A stretch of 59,644 bases of DNA from Hyphochytrium catenoides (lineage: Eukaryota > Sar > Hyphochytriomycetes > Hyphochytriales > Hyphochytriaceae), in assembly GCA_900088475.1 (NCBI GenBank), contig FLMG01000275.1:1043-60686 (forward strand), in the 5' to 3' direction. The notes under the pieces are model-generated. The model was not told the origin of the DNA and ran no database searches. It saw only the letters and a list, made by a program, of their open reading frames with translations. Both the position numbers and the translations under genes were made by a program. Shown piece by piece: positions 19,288-28,381 of the stretch; the stretch's first letter is position 1, and each line of letters begins with the position of its first letter.

Positions 19288-19947
19288 ATGAACAAAAGCA
19301 AGAAGTATGTGTTGACAGACAATTCATGGGTAGCCCTAGACCATCTACCCAGAGCCTTACTGGATTATGTTGATAGGTCATTTGACACGCTCTTTGATTT
19401 ACGGCCGACGACCAAGAGTCAAGTCACAATGTACGGCAAAAATATTGAATCGCCCCGTTTACATTGCAGCTACCTATGTACTCCCAAGTATAGTGAGTAT
19501 GTGAACGATAGCTACATGTTTTGCGGGCGCAACGAATCTCCAGTAAAGGAGTTACCCAAGGAGTTCCAACCTTTTCTGGACTTTTTGAATCTTGGAACTT
19601 CTGAAGAAGATTGTTTCAATCAGGTCACCATTAACTGGTATCGCGATGGGAACGACCACGTCGCATATCATCGCGACTACACCTATGATATGAAAGATGG
19701 AGCTGAGGTGGTTATCATTTCCCTTGGCGCAACAAGGCGTTTTCAACTAAAGTCCGTGGCGGGAGAGTGTCCCATTCCTGTTGCCTGGGAGACCGATTGT
19801 GTCAATGGATCGGTTCTGACAATGGGAGGACATACGCAAAGAGAATTTCGTCATCGTGTACCCAAAGTTACAGACGACGCGGCTGCTTGGCCTCGTAGAA
19901 TCAGTATAAGCTTCCGGAAATACACCACAGACGAACATACAAAGTAG
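19288..19947 (+). CDS. AlkB-like 2-oxoglutarate/Fe(II) dioxygenase
   Basis: 219 residues. Iron ligands H128 and D130 lie in AYHRDYTYDM, and H189 in REFRHRVPK. The 2-oxoglutarate-binding arginines are in RRISISFRKY near the C-terminus. NWYRDGNDHVAYHRD and VIISLGATRRFQL match the AlkB/ALKBH2-3 pattern. AlkB enzymes remove N-alkyl lesions from DNA or RNA bases. Length is typical and all key residues are present. A TATA-like agtataat lies ~40 bp upstream. Together with PNKP it gives the window two nucleic-acid repair functions. Confidence 0.92.
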   Translation: MNKSKKYVLTDNSWVALDHLPRALLDYVDRSFDTLFDLRPTTKSQVTMYGKNIESPRLHCSYLCTPKYSEYVNDSYMFCGRNESPVKELPKEFQPFLDFLNLGTSEEDCFNQVTINWYRDGNDHVAYHRDYTYDMKDGAEVVIISLGATRRFQLKSVAGECPIPVAWETDCVNGSVLTMGGHTQREFRHRVPKVTDDAAAWPRRISISFRKYTTDEHTK

Positions 19948-20099
19948 CAGACTCTCCACATACAGAGCTCTTTTTTTCTTACTTGGTCTGACGTTTTATA
20001 TCTTAATAGTAAACAACTTTAACACGCGCCGATGAAGCGATTGCCTCAAATAAGGCAGCCACAGTTCAAAGTCTATTGGGGAGCTAGCTTCTCTACAAT

Positions 20100-20140
20100 C
20101 ATACTTTCAGCTCCTGCTGGGCGTACGAACTGAAAGTATG
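20100..20140. terminator. Perfect 11-bp hairpin between convergent genes
   Basis: CATACTTTCAG (20100-20110) and CTGAAAGTATG (20130-20140) form a perfect stem with a 19-base loop. It lies between the AlkB stop and the fibre stop, which converge. Palindromic 3' signals marking transcript ends are known in mimiviruses; a similar role here is inferred. One stem could serve both strands. Confidence 0.6.
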
Positions 20141-20155
20141 ACGCACCTCGAGTTA

Positions 20156-23100
20156 TCACATGTCCCATCCCATCACAGTGAGGTCCGCCCAGCTGCCATT
20201 AGCTAGAGACTGCACCTTGGCGCTAACCCTCTGTGAGGTATCGACCGGCACTGTCATGATCTGCGAAGTGTAAGTCCCGGCCGGTGTTGCCCCTATATCC
20301 AATTCTCCATCTGAAGGATTCAAAGTCATAGAGACAGTGTTCATTGCTCCAGAGAGGTTGTTTAATCGAAGGCGCAAAACAGCACTGCCGACAGTCTTGG
20401 GCAGTACACTCGAGAGACTATAAGGACTGTAGGTAGTTCCGGTGATAGACTGACTAAGAAGATTGCTTACAAAGCGCACTGAACCATCTTCTTGCATTAC
20501 AGAGTTAATAAATGTTGCATTGCCATTCGAGACCAAGGTGAACGGCAGCTGTCTGTACCTAACCACGTCATCCTGTCCTTCAGATAGATCAACTATAGAG
20601 TCTTGATTCATAACAGACCGTGTACTTAGGGTATAGTAGCTTGCCGCCGTGGTTTGGTTGAACACGGCATACAGAAAATAGTGGACACCTGCAGCCCGGC
20701 CACCACGCTTGAAGCCTGCACTAGTGAACGACGTAGAGAAAGGTGAGTCTACCGCTACGTTCATCGAAGAGACACTTGTGATGCGCCGAGACTCATTCAG
20801 ACTCGGGATATGCAGCACATCACCACGAACGAATATTGTTGCCAGGTTGAGACCACCATCAAAGGTTATGAGGTTCCCGCTCGTCCCAGTGAAGGTACAT
20901 GTACCCAGCTCCTGCACCGACTGCGCAACACCATTCACTCCCACCGTAGTGATGTCCAGAGTAAGCTTGGTACTAATATTTATATTACAAGAGTTCAGGG
21001 AGTCTCTGGCGTAGCAAGAGTCCACTGTGTAGCGAGTACTACCCGCGTTGCCTACAAATTTGGGTGGAGTACACTTGAGGTACCTCGTAGGGTATGGCAC
21101 CTGATCCCAGCGCACACCAAGCCCGGTTGACAGATCCGTACGAAGAACTAGATTGTCTTGCAAGTCCAATGGTAACTTGCTCAGCGATGAGGGCTCTACA
21201 CCTATCAAGATATCCCCCCGCTTGTAAGCACCAGTGCCCGTACCACCTTCACTTGCTTGAATGACATCATCAGTAATAGCAATAGACTTAACAGTTAAGT
21301 CTTTAAATGCACCCAACGTCGTAGCCAGACTACCAACAGTGCCAGGCGTCTTGATCACATGGTTGAGAAGTGCCGGAGTGACAATCTTATCAACGGTCCC
21401 CTCCATGTAATCACTATAGTCCGCAATGCCATCTCCTACTACTCTATTACACTCTAGAGTGTTCACAAAAGCATCCAAGTGCGAAGTCTCATCGCCGAGG
21501 ATGCCATAGACCCGCTGAGCTGACACACTCTTGAAGTTGCCCAACGTCCGCTGCATCGTACCAATGGGCTCAGGATCTATCAAGTACTGCCGCAGCGCCG
21601 ATGGGGTCACCAACTTATTGTCAGGTAACACAGACATATCCTCATTAGCAAGTTCATCTAGAGTTGCTAGGCATGTGCCAGAGATAGTACCTATAGTCGC
21701 GTTCGCCACAGCCAAGTTGCACTCCCCGCCCAGAGTCATCGTCGCAGGTATGGCCTCCAGAAATGCATGGAGCGTGTTAGGCGTGACCACCTTCATGTCA
21801 GAACTGCTGGTTGCAATGTCATCAGTCGAAGCAATCACCTCACCACTGATTGTCTTGCATGCTAGAGCACTGAAGTTCGCATCGCCACTTCCATCACCAA
21901 TGTCATAACCATTAGGTTGTTCTAAGAAAGATAATAAAGCCGCACTCGTTAACACCTTACTTGCAGATCCCGTCTCCGCAAGAAGTTCTTCATAGGTAGC
22001 CAGACAAGCACCCGATATCGCACTAGCCTCCAGAGTCGCAACGTACGCATCCCGGGGTTCTACCGAGCTTCCCAGTACTCCCAATAGCCCCTCTGTAGCT
22101 TCTACATAAGTGAATCTACCAGTGTTGGGTCCATCAGCACCAATCGGACCCGGTGATGCAAGGTACTCTAACATTACAGCTGGACTTACCACTTTTGTAG
22201 ATGAAGGCATGAGATCTGCCAAGTCAGCGGCCGTCGCCTGCGCATCTCCCATTAGAGTGGCCACCGTCAGCTCCGAGACGAAGCCTACTCCGTTCGTAGT
22301 CGAGTCACCCAGCTGACCATAGAATGTCTGAGCTGTTGCGTTAATGAAGGTTGCGTTGGCCGGACTCTCATCTCCCAAATCTGTAGGATAAGAAAAGTAA
22401 GTCTCAAGAGCATCAAAGGACACAAGTTGATGTCCCATCGTGGTTCTCCGCATCACCTCGACGGGATCCGCAACGCCCTGGCCCTGGTAACGCTGGAAGT
22501 CTGCCACGGAACCAAAAGCGTCAGATCGAGAATCGTCACTGCCCAAGTTGCCAGCCAACAGACTTCCCATCACAGTCTCAAAGTTACAAACGGAACCCAC
22601 CTCACCCGTACCAATCGGGTATGTCGGGCTTGCCAACAGCTGGCGTAGGGTCTCCGGTGTCACCACCTTGTTCGGATCTGTCCCGACCTGGACCTCATCC
22701 AACCCCGCCACGACTGAACCTTCCACTCGAACTGCTGACAAGGTGTTGATATATGCATCACTAGCAGTCTGTGGATCGCCCAAGGTGCCCATCAATGCAT
22801 TGGTTGCTTCAACGAGTGTGAACTTGGCCGCCTGACCCGTGATATCCTGTTTAATATTGTTCAGATAGGAGACAAGACTGAACGGCGTAATGACCTTAGA
22901 GTCAGTCATCGTGCCATCCAGAATGTCATCCTGGCTTGCTATCACCTTCCCATCGAGACTATCCACAGTTACCTGAAGGAACACCGCGTTGTTGGCCTCT
23001 TCACTTCCGATGACAGGGGGTCGCTGCAACCTATACTCCAGGGTAACAGGACTCACATACTTATCCTCTTCAGCAGGAAACATCACATCGTCGGTCATAG

Positions 23101-25558
23101 CACGACATGCACCTGCTAAAGAATCAATTTGAGCGGTTTGGAAGAAGGCATTGGGAGTCGGAACCTCTTCTGTTCCAATGGCTCGTGTGTGTACCTGTGT
23201 GGCTTCCAGTACTTCAAAGTTGGCATTGTTAGGCCTCGTAAGACCTATATGAGATGGACTCTCCATGAACTGCAACAAGACCCCAGAGGTAATGACTCCT
23301 AGTGAGTCTTCAGTAAGATCATCCATGGTAGCTAACACCTCTCCTTCCAAAGCATCACAAGTGACTGTCGTGAACGTCGCTTGGTTAGGGTTTGATAAAC
23401 CCACATGACCTGGACTCTGGATGTACTCTGCAAAGCTGGATGGCGTTACCACCTTAGCATTGTCTTCCCCTATGACGAGATCATCGTAAGTTGCCACCAC
23501 TGGTCCCGAAATTGATTTTGTTATCAGAGTCTCTGTAGTCAAAGAGTCACTCACCAGCAGGGTCAAGAACGAACCGTCGCTTGGCGTGATAGCTCCAATG
23601 GGTCGTGGCTGGTCAAACAGGTCAGCCAGACACTTAGGACTGACGAACTTGGTTCGCTCCACACCATCCTGCGCCTCCTGCAGATTGGCCTCACAGTTGT
23701 ACAGAGCGTCAGCCCAAAGCTCAGTAAACGTACCTGTGTTGGGGTCCAGCTCGCCAAACGGTCCAGGACTGGAGATGAACTGCTTCAAGACAGTCGGTGT
23801 GATCACCTTGTTACTCTCAAGCCCGATAACAGCTTCATCGAGCGTTGCAATGACTTCTCCATGAAGACTCTGACATGTTAGATCAAGAAAGGAAGCATGG
23901 TTGGGGGCAGCCTGTCCCAATGCACTTGGAGATTGTAAGAAAGTATAGAGTGTCTCAGGGGTGATGACTGTACTGTTGGACGTACCAGAGGCTAGCATGT
24001 CCGGCGTAGCAATGCAAGCACCTTCCAGAGCATCAGCACGTACTGTGGTGAAGACGCCCAGGTTAGGAACTTCTGTACCTATGGCCTTGGGAGTGGAGAA
24101 CATGTGAGCCAGGTTACTGGGCGTGATGACCTTACTGCTTGTTGTAGCATCCGAGACATCGCCATCACTAGCGACTACGCTTCCTTGGATTGAATCAGCG
24201 TACAGTGACATAACGTAAGCGGCAGGGCAGGGCTGGTATTCTTCCCCAAGCTGTTGTCTGATATACAACTGATCTGTTTCTAAGCGAGTGAAGTAGCCGG
24301 TACTTGGGTTAGCGTCTCCGATAGATGGCGGGCTTGAGAGCATAAGTGGGATATGATATGGAACTAGCACCTTGTTTGTAGACATCCGCTCGGCAACATC
24401 ATCTGGGTCAGCAACAGTTGGTGTCACAGTACTCCATGGCACTTCACCTCGGAACTCAATGGCATCTACTGTAATGGTTGTGAAGACGGCGCTGTTTGCA
24501 GTCTGTCCTCCTATCACAGGTGGATTGTCGAAAAAGTTTTTCAATGTGTAGGGACTTACAGCTTTGTTCTCTGACAGGCCACGGAGCACTTCGCTATGAG
24601 AGGCATAGTTGACTGCGGTCGACTCCCATGGAGGATTGGTCACAATAAGGTTTGTCGCTGTGATGGTGGTTGCATTGAGCTTCGTGAAGACGCCTGCATT
24701 GGCAGTGGTCGTCCCAATAGGACCTGGCGATGCCATGATACTGTTCAGATTCCCTGGTGTCAGGTACTTGGTACGGACCGTTCGAGATGATGCTTCGACG
24801 TCGGTTGCTGCTATTCCCGAAATGGAAGTAACTGTAAGATGTTTGATCCTAGCATCATTGGGAACTATGGATCCCAGTACAGGTGGGTTGGCCCAGCTGA
24901 AGGCAACACCAGCAGGGGTGACTGCTTTGCTTGTGTTGGTCCCTGTAAGGATCTCAAAGTTAGTAGCTAACTGTACAGAACCAGATACGGAGTTAGAGGC
25001 TGCTGGGATCAAGGAAGGTGTCGTCCAGCGCATGGCACCTGGCATTCCAGTGTCCACCGTGAGATAGCCCCCATTGGGACCAAGAGGGATGCGCACGAGG
25101 TTTGCTTTCCCTTCCGCTGCTATGAGATCGCCCCTGTTGTAGGATGTCATGCCGGTTCCTCCTTCATAGACATCAATCTTATCGTTTGTCAGGGTCAAGC
25201 TGCCCGATACTACTACATCGCTGAACTTACCCGTACTAGGGATACTTGATCCAATAGGAATACCTGCCCCAATGACTGCTTTCAGATTTGCTGGTGTGAT
25301 GAGCTTGTTTGGGATGAGTCCATCAATCGCTTCATTGTTGGTAGCAATGGCTCTTCCTGACACAGTATTGAAAGAAATGTTATTGAAATACCCGTCTGCG
25401 GCTGAGACGGAACCGATAGCCACAGGTGGAGCGCGCAAGACTTGCTGAAGCACTGCGGGTGTAATCACTTTATTAGTGATTGGGGTGACAACATTGATGG
25501 CTTCGGCTGCATTGGCAACTACTGTCCCTGTAATGGAACTTCCAGTTAGTGTCGCCAT
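20156..25558 (-). CDS. Giant fibre-like repeat protein with C-terminal knob
   Basis: 1,800 residues from ATG 25558; the frame extends to a GTG at 25576. Over 20 degenerate ~60-residue units carry the consensus NKVITP..L...L..P.PIG...PN.G.FT.L....L.G. This fuses two motifs known separately from phage tail fibres. GGTGMTSYNRGDLIA and GGTGTGAYKRGDILIG occur near both ends. The last ~330 residues form a distinct domain (RGGRA...FLYA, STRSVMNQDSIVDL, RQLPF) shared with the gene at 39537, so it is probably a distal knob. Strand-rich and low in cysteine. A TATA-like cataatataga lies ~35 bp upstream. Host attachment is inferred. Confidence 0.85.
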   Translation of the reverse strand: MATLTGSSITGTVVANAAEAINVVTPITNKVITPAVLQQVLRAPPVAIGSVSAADGYFNNISFNTVSGRAIATNNEAIDGLIPNKLITPANLKAVIGAGIPIGSSIPSTGKFSDVVVSGSLTLTNDKIDVYEGGTGMTSYNRGDLIAAEGKANLVRIPLGPNGGYLTVDTGMPGAMRWTTPSLIPAASNSVSGSVQLATNFEILTGTNTSKAVTPAGVAFSWANPPVLGSIVPNDARIKHLTVTSISGIAATDVEASSRTVRTKYLTPGNLNSIMASPGPIGTTTANAGVFTKLNATTITATNLIVTNPPWESTAVNYASHSEVLRGLSENKAVSPYTLKNFFDNPPVIGGQTANSAVFTTITVDAIEFRGEVPWSTVTPTVADPDDVAERMSTNKVLVPYHIPLMLSSPPSIGDANPSTGYFTRLETDQLYIRQQLGEEYQPCPAAYVMSLYADSIQGSVVASDGDVSDATTSSKVITPSNLAHMFSTPKAIGTEVPNLGVFTTVRADALEGACIATPDMLASGTSNSTVITPETLYTFLQSPSALGQAAPNHASFLDLTCQSLHGEVIATLDEAVIGLESNKVITPTVLKQFISSPGPFGELDPNTGTFTELWADALYNCEANLQEAQDGVERTKFVSPKCLADLFDQPRPIGAITPSDGSFLTLLVSDSLTTETLITKSISGPVVATYDDLVIGEDNAKVVTPSSFAEYIQSPGHVGLSNPNQATFTTVTCDALEGEVLATMDDLTEDSLGVITSGVLLQFMESPSHIGLTRPNNANFEVLEATQVHTRAIGTEEVPTPNAFFQTAQIDSLAGACRAMTDDVMFPAEEDKYVSPVTLEYRLQRPPVIGSEEANNAVFLQVTVDSLDGKVIASQDDILDGTMTDSKVITPFSLVSYLNNIKQDITGQAAKFTLVEATNALMGTLGDPQTASDAYINTLSAVRVEGSVVAGLDEVQVGTDPNKVVTPETLRQLLASPTYPIGTGEVGSVCNFETVMGSLLAGNLGSDDSRSDAFGSVADFQRYQGQGVADPVEVMRRTTMGHQLVSFDALETYFSYPTDLGDESPANATFINATAQTFYGQLGDSTTNGVGFVSELTVATLMGDAQATAADLADLMPSSTKVVSPAVMLEYLASPGPIGADGPNTGRFTYVEATEGLLGVLGSSVEPRDAYVATLEASAISGACLATYEELLAETGSASKVLTSAALLSFLEQPNGYDIGDGSGDANFSALACKTISGEVIASTDDIATSSSDMKVVTPNTLHAFLEAIPATMTLGGECNLAVANATIGTISGTCLATLDELANEDMSVLPDNKLVTPSALRQYLIDPEPIGTMQRTLGNFKSVSAQRVYGILGDETSHLDAFVNTLECNRVVGDGIADYSDYMEGTVDKIVTPALLNHVIKTPGTVGSLATTLGAFKDLTVKSIAITDDVIQASEGGTGTGAYKRGDILIGVEPSSLSKLPLDLQDNLVLRTDLSTGLGVRWDQVPYPTRYLKCTPPKFVGNAGSTRYTVDSCYARDSLNSCNINISTKLTLDITTVGVNGVAQSVQELGTCTFTGTSGNLITFDGGLNLATIFVRGDVLHIPSLNESRRITSVSSMNVAVDSPFSTSFTSAGFKRGGRAAGVHYFLYAVFNQTTAASYYTLSTRSVMNQDSIVDLSEGQDDVVRYRQLPFTLVSNGNATFINSVMQEDGSVRFVSNLLSQSITGTTYSPYSLSSVLPKTVGSAVLRLRLNNLSGAMNTVSMTLNPSDGELDIGATPAGTYTSQIMTVPVDTSQRVSAKVQSLANGSWADLTVMGWDM

Positions 25559-25637
25559 ACTTACTTCTGGGGACACTCAGACTTCTATATTATGGCCCTT
25601 GTAATTTTTCTAACAGCCCTTCAATTTTTTCTGGTGG

Positions 25638-26270
25638 TTAGACTATAGCCGGTGCTGCCCCCTCGCGTTCCAGTCGACGTTGTTTCCTTCTCCGGCGGCT
25701 CAACTTCTTCAACGAGTCCTTCTTCTTGCGATAGATCTCTACTTGAGTCATTATAATCTTTCTCAGAGCTGGGGTAGAGTCTGTGAGTTTGTGTCTCCGG
25801 CCGCTGATGTTTGTAGTCTTGATCCGGGACTTAAGGGACTTGATTACGCTTGGTGGCAGCTCCTTCAGCATCGGGTGCAAGTCAGGATGAAAGCCTTGTA
25901 CAGCCCTAAGCCATTCCTCGCCTTTGTCCTCGTAATCAGATTCATTGCTAGACAAGTCTAGTAAGCGAGTACCGTCAGACGCATCGCTATGGTCACCTTC
26001 CAGTTGTAAATCTTCAGGCTCAGCATGGCTGCTGTGGGAATCCGGGGGTGCCGCTGCTATTGGCCTGGTAATGATGATAGGCGCAGGGGCTTGTTGTACT
26101 GGCTGGACTGCCGGTGTGTGACATACTGGGGTGAAGATCAGCTCAGCCGTTCCATGAACAAGTCTAAATGTCGGTAATGAGTCCTGTAGGTCATGGCCCG
26201 TTAAGGCATTGTTCCCAACTGGACTGCAGATGTAGAGGTATCCGCTTGGCTGGACAAGAACTCGAGACAT
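25638..26270 (-). CDS. Hypothetical protein with basic C-terminus
   Basis: 210 residues from ATG 26270. The N-terminal ~55 residues look folded (VLVQPSGYLYICSPVGN). A Pro/Ala/acidic linker follows. The C-terminal ~70 residues are helical and strongly basic (KKDSLKKLSRRRRKQRRLER). The architecture suggests nucleic-acid binding, but no family is recognised. Confidence 0.65.
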   Translation of the reverse strand: MSRVLVQPSGYLYICSPVGNNALTGHDLQDSLPTFRLVHGTAELIFTPVCHTPAVQPVQQAPAPIIITRPIAAAPPDSHSSHAEPEDLQLEGDHSDASDGTRLLDLSSNESDYEDKGEEWLRAVQGFHPDLHPMLKELPPSVIKSLKSRIKTTNISGRRHKLTDSTPALRKIIMTQVEIYRKKKDSLKKLSRRRRKQRRLEREGAAPAIV

Positions 26271-26394
26271 CTCTCTGTCACAAGGTAGCAAGTCTCGTTT
26301 TTGAAGGAAGAGTTAGAATGTCCATCACAAGCTTCTCAGGAAGATCTTCACAATTTCTGTGTAAGGATTCTGACAGGTTCTCGCCAAGGGGTAA

Positions 26395-26404
26395 CCGCTA
26401 ACGG
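26395..26404. promoter_or_regulatory. CCGCTAACGG motif
   Basis: CCGCTAACGG (preceded by GGGGTAA) lies ~125 bp upstream of the ATG at 26270, in the 460-bp gap 26271-26730. It matches the site at 15852. Nothing else was identified in this gap apart from AT-rich DNA and a TATA-like gatatatg ~30 bp before the next gene. Confidence 0.3.
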
Positions 26405-26730
26405 TTTACTGAAAAAGGGGGACAAACTGCTTGGCTTTTGGAAATGGAGTCGACCTCAAAACTTTCTGCCTCCCAGAAAAGTTCTCTCCCGATGATCAAA
26501 GATCGATTTTCATCTTTCATCATCCTGAGGAAATCTTGGTCTACTTACTTTCTCCCACCCCCTGTACTATAATAAAATGTATCATCATATTTCGTAGGGG
26601 TATCTGTAACAAGTCTAACAGAAGGAACTAGGCCTGCAACTTACATTCCCGATTGACTTGACTAGTGTAATTTGATACGTTTTAATGTAAAAAAGCATAA
26701 GATATATGTACTTTAACATGCCAGAAAAAG

Positions 26731-27594
26731 ATGTTCAGCTGCGAACGATGTGGTCATAGAACAACGGCAAAGGCCTACCTTAAGAAGCACCTACAGCGTA
26801 AAAATAAGTGTGCACCAGTTCTATCCGATATCTCTACAGAAACGCTATTGAAAGAGATAACTCGGACGTTGAACGAGAAGACCTTTGATTGTAAGTTCTG
26901 TACACGACAATTTAACGATAACGGAAACCGCTACCGTCACCAAAAAAAATGTAAGGTCATAACCGCCGCCACCTCTGCATCATTAACGAAGACTCAGGAG
27001 TCAGATGAGGATCTTAGAGAAGAGGTGAGAAAACTACATTTAGAGATACAAGAGCTAAAACGCAAACCCTTGAGCATAACAAATAACGTTACTAATATAA
27101 CAAACATCGAGAACCAACAAATCAACCTAATACCTTACCACAACGGAAATCACATTAGGCACTGCGGTGACGGGAGTAACAAGAAAATATCTGTTGAACA
27201 ACTTCTAAATGCCTGTAAGTACGATGTGACCAGAGGTGTAGCCTCATTTGTGAGAGCAAAATATTTTGATCCAAAGATACCTGAACACCATGTGATAACA
27301 ACTACGAACAAAAAATTTGAAAGTGCCCTATTGTATGTCTACAATGGAGAGAAGTGGGAACTGCGCCCCAAGAAGGAAGTTCTGGAGCAGTTGATTGAAG
27401 AAGGTAGGGACTTCATGATCTGTGCGGTTAACGAGGGACCAATGGCCGAGAGTATATTGGGTCGCCGTATGAAGGAGCTTACTGCAGAAGCGTTGGACGA
27501 CTTAGTGGGTAAGCGTGCCATTGGAGATCGAACGCTCCAACGTATCGTAGGGCTAGTCATCCTCAACAACAAAGATATTGTCAAGCGAGATTGA
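26731..27594 (+). CDS. C2H2 zinc-finger protein of a giant-virus DNA-binding-like family
   Basis: 287 residues. Two zinc fingers lie at the N-terminus: FSCERCGHRTTAKAYLKKH (residues ~2-25, followed by a C) and FDCKFCTRQFNDNGNRYRH (~51-75). A coiled segment follows (EDLREEVRKLHLEIQELKRK), then an Asn/Thr/Ile stretch (NNVTNITNIENQQINLIPY). A C-terminal globular domain (FVRAKYFDPKIPEHHVI) completes it. This order of finger(s), coil, N/T/I linker and C-terminal domain is familiar from many nucleocytoviruses, though its role is not established. DNA binding is likely. TATA-like gatatatg is ~30 bp upstream. Confidence 0.8.
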   Translation: MFSCERCGHRTTAKAYLKKHLQRKNKCAPVLSDISTETLLKEITRTLNEKTFDCKFCTRQFNDNGNRYRHQKKCKVITAATSASLTKTQESDEDLREEVRKLHLEIQELKRKPLSITNNVTNITNIENQQINLIPYHNGNHIRHCGDGSNKKISVEQLLNACKYDVTRGVASFVRAKYFDPKIPEHHVITTTNKKFESALLYVYNGEKWELRPKKEVLEQLIEEGRDFMICAVNEGPMAESILGRRMKELTAEALDDLVGKRAIGDRTLQRIVGLVILNNKDIVKRD

Positions 27595-27734
27595 TCCAGC
27601 TCTAAAATACCTTTTTGTGTCAAGATTTTCCGCATTCCCGGGTACTTGATTTGAGTTAGTTTCTCATTTATAAACCTTACCAGGACATAGTAGCTAAAAC
27701 TTTATAGTATCATTATGATCGCTCAATGCAGGTC

Positions 27735-28085
27735 TCACCAGCTGAAGCGATGTTCTTGGCATAGGGTCTCAACGGTTAGCTCGCTGGTGTGGTCAACTAT
27801 TTGGGCATCGGAGTCGAGGGATTGGCATCTTGACATTTCCAAATATTTACACATATCACATTCTGTTTGTCCATCAAAGGTATAACGGTTAGCTTCTCCA
27901 GCAGAAGTTGGCGTTGACCCAAGTATAGGCTGGACAGTTGTGTCTGAGTTGATGCTTGAGCTTGAACCTGTGCTTGTCAGATTAGTGTTTAACTGTAACT
28001 GCTGTGGCACCCATGATGTAACGCTTGAACCTTCAGATGGCCATGGCTGCACGGTAGATTGCTCTTCCCAGACGTCTGCCATCAT
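27735..28085 (-). CDS. Ser/Thr-rich hypothetical protein
   Basis: 116 residues from ATG 28085 (or 28082); the frame extends to a GTG at 28094. The middle is Ser/Thr/Asn-rich and low complexity. The C-terminal third has ECDMCKYLEMSRC and later a Cys-x2-His pair, a possible metal site. No family recognised. The 287-bp gap to the next gene contains nothing I can identify. Confidence 0.5.
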   Translation of the reverse strand: MMADVWEEQSTVQPWPSEGSSVTSWVPQQLQLNTNLTSTGSSSSINSDTTVQPILGSTPTSAGEANRYTFDGQTECDMCKYLEMSRCQSLDSDAQIVDHTSELTVETLCQEHRFSW

Positions 28086-28381
28086 GTAACGCACGGCTGG
28101 AAAATTTCAGAATGGCTTGGGGAGCCTCTCCATACTAGTATCTTTCATAAAAAGATTTTTCTTTAGCAAGTCCTATAAATGGCAATAACTGTTATGTTAG
28201 ACCCGGTAACGAGTGAATATCGCACTGTGGACAAAGTTATTGTGGCCTTACATATAATGGCAGCGGTTTCGAACAGCCAACCGATGTCAGACTCTCAGAC
28301 TTCAATTTCTTAATCAAGACCCATAGTCAGCATAGAACCAACAAGCGCACCTCGCTCTAAGACCCCCGCACTTAGAGGGCC

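Noticed and set aside
20709-21130. Plus-strand frames within the fibre gene
   Set aside because: Antisense shadows of the conserved knob-coding region.
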